NCBI GenBank assembly: GCA_029863005.1
Contig: JAOTWF010000002.1
Span: 17,545 to 81,544 of the forward strand
DNA from: Gammaproteobacteria bacterium
Lineage (GTDB): Bacteria > Pseudomonadota > Gammaproteobacteria > Acidiferrobacterales > Sulfurifustaceae
Direction of reading: 5' to 3'
Length of the DNA: 64,000 nt
Both the position numbers and the translations under genes were made by a program. Of the stretch, positions 20,554-29,673 are shown in pieces (positions within the stretch are counted from its first letter, which is position 1; each line of letters starts with the position of its first letter). The notes under the pieces were generated by a model. The model was not told the DNA's origin. It ran no database searches and saw only the letters and a list, made by a program, of their open reading frames with translations.

Positions 20554-22566
20554 TTACATGTAGTAGTCAAAATCATGTTCGGTATGCACGCGGCGGCGCA
20601 GGCGGAAGATATGCGCCGGCACGGTTTGCGGGTCGAGTTCGACGTAATTGCGAACTCCGTTCCAGATGTAGCGCCCCCCCGTCAGCAAGTCATGCACCTG
20701 GTACGGCTGCTCGCTCGGCAGGCCCAGTGTATCGAGCGGCAATTCAACCCAGCCCGATTGCCGGTGATGCGGGTCGAGGTTGACGACTACCAGGATGATG
20801 TCGCCCAGATCCTCAGTGGTCTTGCTGTAACAGATCAGTTTGTCATTGTCGACGGGATAGAACTGCAGCCCCCGGTCGCTCTGCAATGCCGGATTCTCGT
20901 GGCGAATGCGGTTCACGCGAGTGATGAAATCGCGCAGGCTGTCGGGCCGATCCAGATTCCAGCGACGCAACTGGTATTTTTCCGAATCCAGATATTCTTC
21001 GCTGCCGGGCTCACGCGCACGGCTCTCAGACAGTTCGTACGCCGGGCCGTAAATGCCGTAATTCGCCGCCAGCGTTCCCGCCAACACCAGTCGTATCATG
21101 AATGCCGGCCGGCCCCCAAACTGAAGGTATTCATTGAGGATGTCGGGTGTGTTGGGCCATACGTGCGGGCGAAAATACTCACGCCCTTCGGATTGGGTGA
21201 GCTCGGTGAAGTATTCGGTCAGTTCCTGCTTGGTGTTGCGCCATGTGAAGTAGGTGTATGACCAGGTGAACCCGAGCTTGGCCAGACGGTGCATGACCTT
21301 GGGACGGGTAAAGGCCTCGGCCAGAAACAAGACGTCGGGATGGGCGCGCTTGATGTCGGCGATGGCCCATTCCCAGAATGGGAACGCCTTGGTATGCGGG
21401 TTGTCGACGCGGAATATCTGCACGCCCTGCTCGATCCAGAAATCGAAGATGCTTTTCAGCTCGCGCCAGAGCTCCTGCCAGGATTCGCCCTCGAAATCGA
21501 AGGGGTAGATGTCTTGGTATTTCTTCGGTGGATTCTCGGCATATTGCACACTGCCGTCCGGCCGGCGGCGGAACCACTCCGGATGCTCCTTTACGTACGG
21601 ATGATCCGGTGAACACTGGTAAGCGATATCCAAGGCGATTTCCATTCCAAGTTCTTTGGCCTTATTCACGAACCAGCGGAAATCGTCGAGCGTGCCGAGT
21701 TGTGGGTGCACAGCCTTGTGACCGCCCTCTTTTGCACCAATCGCCCAAGGGCTGCCGACGTCTTCCGGCTTGGCGGTCAAGACGTTGTTGGGCCCCTTGC
21801 GGAATGACTGGCCGACGGGATGAATCGGCGGCAGATAAACCACATTAAATCCCAGGGAAGCAGCGTAACGCAGGCGTTCTTCGCAATCACGGAAGCCGGC
21901 ATGCTTGTCGCCGTCGCAGGAGCGCGGAAAAAATTCGTACCAGGAGCTGTAACGAGCGCGCTCGCGGTCAACTTCCAACATTAATTCTTTGTCATAACGG
22001 GTGACAAAGCGGCGTTCGGCGTGGCGCCCCATCAACTTCGCGGTCTCTTCATCCAAGGCCACGCGGCGTTTTTCCGTCAAAGCAGCGCCACCGCTGAGCG
22101 TGCGCGCAAGCGCGTTCAGACGTTCCGCGTCTTTCCCGGTGATGTTCGCGGCGGCTTTTTTGACAAGCTCGGAACCGGTCAGAAAGACCATTTTCAAATC
22201 CGGATCGGTGTCCGGCCGACGCTCCAAGTCGTGACACCAGGACTGGTAGTGATCAACCCAAGCCACGATCGTGTAGCGGTAACGACCGACCTCGGTCACT
22301 TGAAAAGTGGCGTGCCAGCGATCATTGACCAGGGGGACCATGGGAACTTCGGTCCATTCGTGGGAGGTCTCGCGCCGGTAGAGCAACAGGCTTGCGAGCT
22401 TATCGTGCCCGTCGACGAACACGTCCGCCTCGATCGTCACCGGCTCACCGACACTACGCTTGATGGGATAGCGACCATTGTCAACTTCAGGACGCACGCC
22501 TTCGATCACCACTCGGCTTTGCCCGTCGGTGGAAATTGGCGATGGGGGAACCCGGGTTTTAGCCAT
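20554..22566 (-). CDS. glgE: Alpha-1,4-glucan:maltose-1-phosphate maltosyltransferase
   Basis: GlgE (GH13_3) transfers maltosyl units from maltose-1-phosphate to alpha-1,4-glucans. The nucleophile motif IFRVDNPHTKAFPFWEW lies near residue 384 and the acid/base in LFLAEAFTRPKV near 413, close to the positions known for characterised GlgE. The N-terminal domain has EGVRPEVDNGRYPIKR, a family hallmark. The track starts at a GTG at 22593 inside glgB. I prefer the ATG at 22566, ten bases after the glgB stop (670 residues). Neither has a strong ribosome site. With treS-mak and glgB it completes the trehalose-to-glycogen GlgE pathway in one operon. Confidence 0.95.
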   Translation of the reverse strand: MAKTRVPPSPISTDGQSRVVIEGVRPEVDNGRYPIKRSVGEPVTIEADVFVDGHDKLASLLLYRRETSHEWTEVPMVPLVNDRWHATFQVTEVGRYRYTIVAWVDHYQSWCHDLERRPDTDPDLKMVFLTGSELVKKAAANITGKDAERLNALARTLSGGAALTEKRRVALDEETAKLMGRHAERRFVTRYDKELMLEVDRERARYSSWYEFFPRSCDGDKHAGFRDCEERLRYAASLGFNVVYLPPIHPVGQSFRKGPNNVLTAKPEDVGSPWAIGAKEGGHKAVHPQLGTLDDFRWFVNKAKELGMEIALDIAYQCSPDHPYVKEHPEWFRRRPDGSVQYAENPPKKYQDIYPFDFEGESWQELWRELKSIFDFWIEQGVQIFRVDNPHTKAFPFWEWAIADIKRAHPDVLFLAEAFTRPKVMHRLAKLGFTWSYTYFTWRNTKQELTEYFTELTQSEGREYFRPHVWPNTPDILNEYLQFGGRPAFMIRLVLAGTLAANYGIYGPAYELSESRAREPGSEEYLDSEKYQLRRWNLDRPDSLRDFITRVNRIRHENPALQSDRGLQFYPVDNDKLICYSKTTEDLGDIILVVVNLDPHHRQSGWVELPLDTLGLPSEQPYQVHDLLTGGRYIWNGVRNYVELDPQTVPAHIFRLRRRVHTEHDFDYYM

Positions 22567-22576
22567 GAACTGGCGC

Positions 22577-24544
22577 TCAGCGATCAGGCGCACTCGGCGC
22601 CTTCAAGTAAACGATGCTCAGGGGCGGCAAAGTCAACGAGATCGAATGATAGCGGCCATGGCACGGGACTGGCGCGGACTCTACGCCCCCCACGTTCCCC
22701 TGACCGCTACCGCCATAGATCGTGGCATCGCTGTTCAAGATTTCACGCCAATAGCCACTGCGCGAAACCCCAATGCGATAATTGGCTTGTGGGACCGGCG
22801 TGAAATTGCAAACGACCAACACCACGTCCTCCGGCTTCTCGCCCTTGCGGAAAAAACTGATGATACTGTGTTCCCAGTCGTGCAGGTCCGCCCACTCGAA
22901 ACCGCTCGAATCAAAGTCACGCGCGTACAGTGCTGGCTCGCGCCGGTACGTATGGTTGAGATCTTTCATCCAGCGCTGAACCCCCTGATGCGGAGCCTGC
23001 TCGAGAAGATGCCAGTCCAGGCTCTGATCGTGGTTCCATTCGCGCCATTGCCCGAATTCGCTGCCCATGAACAGGAGTTTCTTTCCCGGATGGCCGTACA
23101 GGTAACCGAACAGGCATCGCAGATTGGCGAACTTCTGCCAGTCGTCGCCCGGCATTTTCCCGAGGAGCGAACCCTTGCCATGCACCACTTCGTCATGCGA
23201 GAACGGCAATACGAAGTTTTCATGAAACGCATACATGATGCTGAAAGTGAGCTGGTTGTGGTGATATTTCCGGTGGATCGGGTCGTGCGAGAAATAATCC
23301 AGCGTGTCGTGCATCCAGCCCATGTTCCACTTCATGCCGAATCCCAGCCCTCCGAGATAGTTCGGACGCGAGACCATAGGCCAGGAGGTCGATTCCTCGG
23401 CGATGGTCTGCGTGTCAGGGTGATCGCGGTACACAGCCTCGTTCAGATCGCGCAGAAACTGGATCGCGTCGATGTTTTCCCTGCCGCCGAATTCATTCGG
23501 TATCCATTCACCTTGGCGGCGCGCGTAATCGAGATACAGTATTGACGCGACGGCGTCGACCCGCAGTCCGTCGGCGTGGTATTTGTCGAGCCAGAAGAGC
23601 GCACTCGAAGTCAGAATCGAACGCACTTCGTTGCGGCCATAATTGAAGATGCTCGAATTCCATTCCGGGTGGAAACCGCGTTTGGGATCGGCATGCTCGA
23701 ACAAATATGTACCGTCGAAGTACACGAGCCCGTGCTCGTCTGTGGGAAAGTGCGATGGCACCCAGTCGAGGATGACGCCGACACCACCCTGGTGCAGGCG
23801 ATCGACCAGATGCATGAATTCCTGCGGGGTACCGTAACGTGCCGTGGGCGCGAAGTAACCCGTGGTTTGGTAGCCCCAGGAGCCGTAGAACGGGTGTTCC
23901 GTGACCGGAAGAAACTCCACATGGGTGAAACCCATGTCTCGAACGTACTCGGTCAGTTGTGAGGCGTGCTCGCGGTAGTGGAAGGAGCGGTTGCCCTCGT
24001 TCGGGACGCGCTTCCACGACCCGAGATGAGTTTCGTAGGTGGACATGGGGGCATTCAACGCGTTGACCTTGCTCCGCTCCTGCATCCACATCTGGTCTCC
24101 CCACTGGAAATCCAGGTCCCACACGATCGAGGCGGTGCGAGGCGGTGTTTCGGTATGCAGGGCAAAGGGATCGGTCTTCTCAACTTGGTAATTCCGGTGA
24201 TGGGAGGTCAGGTGATATTTATATTTTGCCCCGCGGGTCACTCCAGGAATGAATCCCTCCCAGATTCCCGAATCATCCATGCGCGCCGTTAATAGATGCG
24301 AATTGGACCGCCAGCCGTTGAAATCGCCGACAACGGCCACTTGACGGGCATTGGGTGCCCAGACCGCGAAATAGACACCGGCGACGCCATTGACGACATG
24401 CAGGTGTGCTCCGAGCTTGTCATACAGACGGAAATTCCTGCCTTCCTTGAACAGGTAAATGTCGTGCTCTGTCAGCAGGCTGACACCATTTTGAACGGGT
24501 TGGACATCGACAGATTTTATGTCTTTCGTCCGCGTTGTCGCCAT
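22577..24544 (-). CDS. glgB: 1,4-alpha-glucan branching enzyme
   Basis: GlgB introduces alpha-1,6 branches into linear glucan made by GlgE. The N-terminal CBM48 is visible ([23 protein letters not shown]). The barrel has [30 protein letters not shown] near residue 328, [12 protein letters not shown] near 383 and [15 protein letters not shown] near 451, all typical of GH13_9. The start is ATG 24544, eight codons inside the track ORF, because AGGAGG lies six bases before it. At 655 residues it lacks the extra N-terminal module of the longer E. coli enzyme. It is the first gene of the glgB-glgE-treS-mscS-like-glgX group. Confidence 0.97.
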   Translation of the reverse strand: MATTRTKDIKSVDVQPVQNGVSLLTEHDIYLFKEGRNFRLYDKLGAHLHVVNGVAGVYFAVWAPNARQVAVVGDFNGWRSNSHLLTARMDDSGIWEGFIPGVTRGAKYKYHLTSHHRNYQVEKTDPFALHTETPPRTASIVWDLDFQWGDQMWMQERSKVNALNAPMSTYETHLGSWKRVPNEGNRSFHYREHASQLTEYVRDMGFTHVEFLPVTEHPFYGSWGYQTTGYFAPTARYGTPQEFMHLVDRLHQGGVGVILDWVPSHFPTDEHGLVYFDGTYLFEHADPKRGFHPEWNSSIFNYGRNEVRSILTSSALFWLDKYHADGLRVDAVASILYLDYARRQGEWIPNEFGGRENIDAIQFLRDLNEAVYRDHPDTQTIAEESTSWPMVSRPNYLGGLGFGMKWNMGWMHDTLDYFSHDPIHRKYHHNQLTFSIMYAFHENFVLPFSHDEVVHGKGSLLGKMPGDDWQKFANLRCLFGYLYGHPGKKLLFMGSEFGQWREWNHDQSLDWHLLEQAPHQGVQRWMKDLNHTYRREPALYARDFDSSGFEWADLHDWEHSIISFFRKGEKPEDVVLVVCNFTPVPQANYRIGVSRSGYWREILNSDATIYGGSGQGNVGGVESAPVPCHGRYHSISLTLPPLSIVYLKAPSAPDR

Positions 24545-24782
24545 AAAGAGCCTCCTGGCTACCGCCACTTAGACCGGTTAATTACTCGGCTTGTTGGTCC
24601 GCCGGTTGTTGCTGCACAATGCTCACGCAATAAATCAGCGGTGGTTTCAAGTGATGCAAGATGTTCGGTTGTTGCGATGAGTCAGATTATTGTCACCGTG
24701 CTTTCGCGATGATCGCGCGATGGATACCGTTGCACGGACTGTCGTCATGAACGATGGCTTGTATTTATATTTTGATATTTTG

Positions 24783-24811
24783 ACTTTACCGCATATCCAG
24801 TATTTGATCAA
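24783..24811 (-). promoter_or_regulatory. Weak candidate sigma70 promoter for the glgB operon
   Basis: Minus strand TTGATC (24811-24806), then 17 bases, then TAAAGT (24788-24783). Each hexamer matches four of six consensus bases. The leader to glgB would be about 230 bases. The -35 hexamer lies inside the palindrome at 24801-24814. Confidence 0.3.
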
Positions 24812-24814
24812 ATA
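24801..24814. promoter_or_regulatory. Perfect 14-bp palindrome upstream of the glgB operon
   Basis: TATTTGATCAAATA is a perfect inverted repeat in the AT-rich gap between tatD and glgB and overlaps the candidate -35 element. It could be an operator for a dimeric regulator. It is not an Fnr box, because the half sites have no four-base spacer. Confidence 0.35.
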
Positions 24815-24944
24815 TTTTGCGCTGTAACTGTATGAAATAGATACAAAAGAGTGATTTTCTTCATGCGATGGAGGTCCGGCCCCAATTGTTCATGAAGAGG
24901 CCATGCAACAATAATTTCAAACGCAAGGTGGGATGAATCGACTG

Positions 24945-25736
24945 TCAAGCATCCACTACGGCAGAATTGGCATTCTTGAACAGTGAAAAGAAATTGCGTG
25001 TAGTAATTTTCGCGATGAGTTCAAAATCGATCCCGCGTACCTCCGCCAGGCATTGGGCGACGTGCCGCACATAGGCCGGCTCATTGGTTTTTCCCCGATG
25101 CGGTGCGGGCGCAAGATACGGAGAATCGGTTTCGATCAGCAGACGATTCTCCGGCACCTGTTTTGCCACGTCACGCAGCGATTCGGCGTTGTGGAATGTC
25201 ACGATGCCAGAAAACGAAATATGGAAATCAAGGTCGAGGGCCTGACGCGCCACCTGTAAACTTTCGGTGAAGCAATGCATGACGCCACCTACCTCGCTGG
25301 CCTTTTCCTCACGCATGATACGCAAAGTATCTTCTGCCGCCTCGCGGGTATGAATGATGAGCGGCTTGCCGGACTGTCGCGCCGCACGGACATGTTGACG
25401 GAAACGTTCTTGCTGCCAGATCATGTCGCCGTGTGAGCGGTAATAATCGAGGCCGGTCTCACCGATGGCCACCACGCGCACATCATTCGCCAGGTCCGTT
25501 AATTCATTCATGGTCGGCTCGCGCCCTTCCCGCTCGTTGGGATGCACACCCACCGAGGCAAAAATGTCCGGATGATTGTGCGCGATGGCGCGGATTTCAG
25601 GAAAAGTTTCGAGCGTGACCGACACGCACAGCATGTGTCCGACCCCGTTGTCCCGGGCTCTTTGAATTACTTCTTCCAGGTTGCTATGGAGGGGATCGAA
25701 ATTGAGATGACAGTGGGAATCAACGAGTAGCGTCAC
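24945..25736 (-). CDS. tatD: TatD family metal-dependent deoxyribonuclease
   Basis: A TIM-barrel metallohydrolase of the TatD/YcfH family, with 3'-5' DNase activity known for homologues. The metal ligands appear in VDSHCHLNFD at the N-terminus, GETGLDYYRSHGD, PLIIHTREA, MHCFTES and ETDSPYLAP. The track ORF is 315 residues, but its first 52 lie across pilZ and are low-complexity. The GTG at 25736 immediately after the pilZ stop gives the standard 263-residue protein. The order tmk-holB-pilZ-tatD is common in gammaproteobacteria, and the short gaps imply one transcript. Confidence 0.93.
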   Translation of the reverse strand: MTLLVDSHCHLNFDPLHSNLEEVIQRARDNGVGHMLCVSVTLETFPEIRAIAHNHPDIFASVGVHPNEREGREPTMNELTDLANDVRVVAIGETGLDYYRSHGDMIWQQERFRQHVRAARQSGKPLIIHTREAAEDTLRIMREEKASEVGGVMHCFTESLQVARQALDLDFHISFSGIVTFHNAESLRDVAKQVPENRLLIETDSPYLAPAPHRGKTNEPAYVRHVAQCLAEVRGIDFELIAKITTRNFFSLFKNANSAVVDA

Positions 25737-25737
25737 G

Positions 25738-26142
25738 TTACATCGTGTGCGTGAGCCGGTCGGAATTGAGCGCGCCGGCCAGGATGCCTTCAATTTTGTT
25801 GCGTGCAATGCCGGAATCTTTCTCGCTGAACTGGACACCGATTCCGGCGGTGCGGTTGCTCTGCGCGCCCGGAGGCGTGACCCAGACGACATGGCCGGCG
25901 ACCGGAATCTTTTCTTTGCTGTCCATTAGGGTCAGCAGCATAAACACCTCTTCGCCCAGCTTGTAAGACCGGTTACTTGGTACAAAAATACCGCCACCCT
26001 TCACGAAAGGCATGTACGCTGCGTACAGCGCATTTTTGTCCTTGATGGTCAGGGACAGAACGCCGGGTCGCGCCGCGACTGGCATAGGTTTTCCCGCCTT
26101 GGGTGCGCCGGCGGAAGGTTGTGCGGTGGTTTTATCGATCAT
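25738..26142 (-). CDS. pilZ: PilZ-domain protein, type IV pilus class
   Basis: A 134-residue single PilZ domain with GVLSLTIKDKNALYAAYMPFVKGGGIFVPS, then GEEVFMLLTLMDSKEKIPVAGHVVWVTP and the C-terminal GIGVQFSE. The canonical c-di-GMP-binding RxxxR near the N-terminus is not seen. That agrees with the PilZ sensu stricto class, which is needed for type IV pilus assembly and does not bind c-di-GMP well. It lies between holB and tatD as in Pseudomonas. Confidence 0.9.
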   Translation of the reverse strand: MIDKTTAQPSAGAPKAGKPMPVAARPGVLSLTIKDKNALYAAYMPFVKGGGIFVPSNRSYKLGEEVFMLLTLMDSKEKIPVAGHVVWVTPPGAQSNRTAGIGVQFSEKDSGIARNKIEGILAGALNSDRLTHTM

Positions 26143-26161
26143 AGGAAGCGACAGCTCATTT

Positions 26162-27178
26162 TCATTGTAGTCGGCTCAATCGGACCCAGCGTATCAAAAC
26201 ATCCTCCAGCATCAATAGTTCATCGATCGGGCTGTTAAGCTGACGATATTTCTCAAGAATAGCATCAATAAAATCGTATAACTCGCTAATTTTATATTTA
26301 TTTTTTATAACAATCTCAAATGATACTGCCTCTTTGTTCATCATAGCCGATACAGGGGCGCCCTGACCTAATTTGATGAGGTCGTTGGCAAATCCATACA
26401 GCCAGCCGAGAACGCGCGCTGTTCCCATACCTTTCCAGCGGGTGGCACAGGCCACCGGATGTTCCCGCGACTGGGTCAGCGCCGCCAGATCCTGAAGCAG
26501 TTGAGCGCGTAGCTGAAGAAAATCCTGGGACTCGAGGGATTCCGCCAACAACGGTGAACCTCCTGCATAATTCAGAAGCCAAGCCGGGTTTCCTCCAGAA
26601 TTAGGTCGGGCCCGCAGCCAGGCCAGCCCGACCGCGGCGGCTGGCTGCCTAAAAAGCAAACGGGCGCAGCGGCTGCGAATCGTAGCCGGCAAGCGTGCCG
26701 GATGGCTGGTGACCAGCAGCAGCATGCAGCCCGAGGGGGGCTCCTCGAGCTGTTTCAGCAGGCTGTTGGCAGCATTGAGATTCATGGCCTCCGCCGGCGA
26801 TATGATCACCACCTTGCGCTTGGCCGTATGCGGTCGCAGCGACAGAAAATCCCCCAGCGCGCGGATCTGGTCCACCGTAATACTTCTGGCTTCGTCCGCC
26901 AGCCCGATACCGGAAAGATCGGGATGGGTGCCGACCCGGAACAGGTGACAGGCATGGCATTGCCCGCAGGCCACGGCATTTCGCGGGCGCTCGCATAAAA
27001 ACGCCTGGGCCAGCTGCACCGCAAAATCATGCTTGCCGAGACCAGGGCGCCCTTGTAACAACAGCGCATGCGGGAGCTGGTCGAACTGGCGTGAAAGAGC
27101 CGACCACAACGCCTCATGCCACGGGTAACGTTCTGGCGCCGCGGAAAAACGGTCCACCGTAGGGTTATCACCGGCCAT
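26162..27178 (-). CDS. holB: DNA polymerase III delta' subunit
   Basis: Delta' is the stator of the clamp loader. The N-terminal AAA+ domain shows LLQGRPGLGKHDFAV (P-loop-like), the zinc site CGQCHACHLF, the segment ISPAEAMNLNAANSLLKQLEEPP and the SRC motif in IRSRCARLLF. The track ORF starts 71 codons too early. The ATG at 27178 has AGGAGG six bases upstream and overlaps the tmk stop by 11 bases (338 residues). The C-terminus is less conserved but of normal length. Confidence 0.93.
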   Translation of the reverse strand: MAGDNPTVDRFSAAPERYPWHEALWSALSRQFDQLPHALLLQGRPGLGKHDFAVQLAQAFLCERPRNAVACGQCHACHLFRVGTHPDLSGIGLADEARSITVDQIRALGDFLSLRPHTAKRKVVIISPAEAMNLNAANSLLKQLEEPPSGCMLLLVTSHPARLPATIRSRCARLLFRQPAAAVGLAWLRARPNSGGNPAWLLNYAGGSPLLAESLESQDFLQLRAQLLQDLAALTQSREHPVACATRWKGMGTARVLGWLYGFANDLIKLGQGAPVSAMMNKEAVSFEIVIKNKYKISELYDFIDAILEKYRQLNSPIDELLMLEDVLIRWVRLSRLQ

Positions 27179-27797
27179 GCACCGCCTCCTGCAGCACGCT
27201 GACGATTTGCTGCTCGACCTGCTCAATAGGGCGGCTGGCGTCAATAATTCGAATGCGTTTAGGCTCCCGGGTAGCACGAGCAATATAAGTTTCTCGAACC
27301 CGCCGGAAGAATTCATTGTTTTCGCGTTCGAAACGGTCTGGTTCGCTGCGCTGTCCGGCACGTTCACGCCCGGCTTCCACGGATACATCAAAGAGCAATG
27401 TCAGATCCGGGCGAAGGTCGCCCTGCACCCAGTTTTCGATGGCCGCGATCCGGTCAGCATCCAGACCTCGGCCACCCCCCTGATAGGCATAAGTGGCATC
27501 GGTAAAACGATCACACAACACCACTTTGCCAGCTTCCAGGGACGGGCGTATCACCTTGCTGATATGTTCGGTGCGCGCGGCAAACATCAAGAGCACTTCA
27601 CTCTCCGGCGCGATGTGGAGTTGTTTACTGTGCAACAGAAAATCGCGAATGTGCTCACCCAGTTCTGTTCCGCCAGGTTCGCGCGTGACGACCACATCGC
27701 AGCCTTCGTGCTGCAACCATTGGTGAATGAAGTCGAGGTTGGTGCTTTTACCGGCACCCTCCCCGCCTTCCAGCGTGATGAATAATCGACGTGGCAT
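27168..27797 (-). CDS. tmk: Thymidylate kinase
   Basis: dTMP kinase of 209 residues that makes dTDP for DNA synthesis. The P-loop EGGEGAGKSTN lies at residues 10-20, the DRFTDATYAYQGGGRGL loop near 95, and a lid region with RAGQRSEPDRFE near 150, arranged as in the E. coli-type enzyme. It is followed directly by holB (11-base overlap) and preceded by mltG, the usual neighbours. Confidence 0.97.
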   Translation of the reverse strand: MPRRLFITLEGGEGAGKSTNLDFIHQWLQHEGCDVVVTREPGGTELGEHIRDFLLHSKQLHIAPESEVLLMFAARTEHISKVIRPSLEAGKVVLCDRFTDATYAYQGGGRGLDADRIAAIENWVQGDLRPDLTLLFDVSVEAGRERAGQRSEPDRFERENNEFFRRVRETYIARATREPKRIRIIDASRPIEQVEQQIVSVLQEAVHGR

Positions 27798-27812
27798 GGA
27801 AACTATTAATAA

Positions 27813-28874
27813 TTAAGGCGACAGTTTAATTTTTGAAGTATGTCCCACGGCATCCGGAGCCCTCGAGGGAAATACATTACGCGATTTTCCCTTGAGCTGA
27901 TATTTGAGCACGGCACGGTTGTGCTCCTCCAGCGAACTGGAAAATTCGTGGCTGCCATCGCCGCGGGAGACGAAGTACAGCGCCTTTGTCGCCGCAGGAT
28001 GCAGTACCGCCTGCAAGGCCTCTTTCCCGGGCATGGCCACCGGCGTCGGCGGCAGGCCCTTGCGCGTATACGTGTTATAAGGCGTGTCGTTCCGCAGGTC
28101 CTTCAGCCGGATGTTGCCGTCAAACTCTTTTCCCATGCCATAGATCACGGTCGGATCAGACTGCAGACGCATACCGAGTCGCAACCGATTAATGAAAACT
28201 CCGGCGATCAAACCGCGTTCATTGGCTTGACCTGTTTCCTTTTCCACAATGGATGCCAAAATCAGCGCCTCGTAGGGGTTATTAAGCGGAAGATTGTTTT
28301 CACGGCCTTCCCATGCCCGTTGCAAGAGTTGTTGCATTTTGTCATAGGCATTCGCGAGAATCATGATATCGGTTTGTCCGGCCGAGTAATAATAGGTATC
28401 TGGAAAGAACCGTCCTTCCGGATGCTCATCGGAATGACCCAGGCGCTCCATAACGGCCTCGTGGGATTTTCCTGTTAGCGTCCGTCCGAGTTTGGGCGCC
28501 GCCGTCAGCGCGGCTAAAAACTGCCCGAAGGTCCAGCCTTCGACCAGCACCACCGAGTACTCGATCACTCTACCGGCGATGATTTGATCGAGTAGTTCGC
28601 GCGCCGACATCCCATCGCGAAAACGATATTCCCCCGATTTCAAAGCGCGGTCATGGCCGGTCAAATGTGCCAACAAGACAAAAGAATGACTTTCCGGCAA
28701 GACATGGCGTGCGCTGAGCATGCGCGCGAACGCGCGCAGGCTCGTACCGGGCTTAACTTCATAAGTTTCACTGCCGGGGCGAAGGGGATGATTCCAGGAC
28801 CACAGCAGATAGGCGGAACCAATCAGAAAAAGGCCGATCACGCCGAAGATGATTCTAATAATCGATGTGCGCAT
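27813..28874 (-). CDS. mltG: Endolytic murein transglycosylase
   Basis: MltG (YceG) cleaves nascent glycan strands in peptidoglycan. It is a single-pass inner-membrane protein: a helix at residues about 5-27 (IIRIIFGVIGLFLIGSAYLLWSW) anchors a periplasmic domain. A LysM-like part comes first (YEVKPGTSLRAFARMLS). The catalytic region has ASIVEKETG near 210, with the glutamate in the expected motif, then INRLRLGMRLQSDPTVIYG. The length of 353 residues is normal. The start overlaps the pabC end by 20 bases. Confidence 0.96.
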   Translation of the reverse strand: MRTSIIRIIFGVIGLFLIGSAYLLWSWNHPLRPGSETYEVKPGTSLRAFARMLSARHVLPESHSFVLLAHLTGHDRALKSGEYRFRDGMSARELLDQIIAGRVIEYSVVLVEGWTFGQFLAALTAAPKLGRTLTGKSHEAVMERLGHSDEHPEGRFFPDTYYYSAGQTDIMILANAYDKMQQLLQRAWEGRENNLPLNNPYEALILASIVEKETGQANERGLIAGVFINRLRLGMRLQSDPTVIYGMGKEFDGNIRLKDLRNDTPYNTYTRKGLPPTPVAMPGKEALQAVLHPAATKALYFVSRGDGSHEFSSSLEEHNRAVLKYQLKGKSRNVFPSRAPDAVGHTSKIKLSP

Positions 28875-29673
28875 CGCGGACAGCTTCCTGTATCCGTTGG
28901 GTGATCCGGCCTACGGGATATTCCCGTGTTTGAATGCGGCGCACTGGCCATAACCCAATCAGGCTGTTGGTCAAAAAAATCTCATCGGCGGCCAGGATGT
29001 CCGCGCGAGTCAGTACGTTAATATTACAGGGGATGGAAAGCGCCGCGGCATTCTCCAATACCACAGCGCGCATCACGCCTTCCACGCCACTGTGCGTCAG
29101 ATCCGGCGTAATCAAACTTCCGCGCACTACAATGAAAAGATTCGTCATGGTTCCGTCAATGACATGACCGGCCTCATCCTGCATCAGGCCTTCGGCGCAA
29201 TCATCATTCAATTCCATCCTTCCCAGTATTTGTTCCAGGCGGTTGAGATGCTTCAGACCCCCGAGCCGGTTGTGACGTGATATCAGGGTATGACAGAACT
29301 GGACACTGACGCCTTGCGTGCGACGCTGCGCAGGATAATCCGGCCACGGAAACAGACCAACGGTTCGCGTCGGCTCCACTCCGATGGATGGCGCATACCC
29401 CCTCCCCGATATCCCGCGAGTGATAACAATCTTCAGTACGCCACGACTGGCGCCTCGGCATATCTGTCCTGATTCGTGCTGCAAAAGTTCAGCTGAAGGT
29501 GCCTGGATACCAAGTCGGGCCGCGCCGTTAAGCATACGCCGCAGATGTTTATCCCAGAGCAGAGGCTCGCCGTTTTCAACTGCCAATGTTTCAAATAGTC
29601 CATCGCCGAATTGAAAACCGCGGTCAAGAGCCGATACGCTCCCCTCAGCAAATCCATTGACAAGAAGCATCAT
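28855..29673 (-). CDS. pabC: Aminodeoxychorismate lyase
   Basis: A fold-type IV PLP enzyme that converts 4-amino-4-deoxychorismate to p-aminobenzoate and pyruvate for folate. Visible motifs are SALDRGFQFGDGLFET near residue 15-30, the catalytic lysine in GGLKHLNRLEQILGRME near 140-155, EGLMQDEAGHVIDGTMTNLF, and EIFLTNSLIGLWPV near 240. At 272 residues the length is normal. It overlaps pabB at an ATGA-type junction (29670-29673), implying coupled translation. Confidence 0.95.
   Translation of the reverse strand: MMLLVNGFAEGSVSALDRGFQFGDGLFETLAVENGEPLLWDKHLRRMLNGAARLGIQAPSAELLQHESGQICRGASRGVLKIVITRGISGRGYAPSIGVEPTRTVGLFPWPDYPAQRRTQGVSVQFCHTLISRHNRLGGLKHLNRLEQILGRMELNDDCAEGLMQDEAGHVIDGTMTNLFIVVRGSLITPDLTHSGVEGVMRAVVLENAAALSIPCNINVLTRADILAADEIFLTNSLIGLWPVRRIQTREYPVGRITQRIQEAVRDAHIDY

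Larger units (their letters stand above)
24545..24944. other. 400-base gap between glgB and tatD
   Basis: No gene is seen. The stretch from about 24750 to 24860 is AT-rich and holds the palindrome and weak promoter listed separately. The rest shows nothing I can name. No clear terminator for tatD's convergent side is visible; tatD ends into this gap while glgB starts from it, both on the minus strand. Confidence 0.4.

Noticed and set aside
24801-24814. Fnr/Anr box in front of glgB
   Set aside because: TTGAT and ATCAA half sites overlap with no four-base spacer, so it is not an Fnr box.
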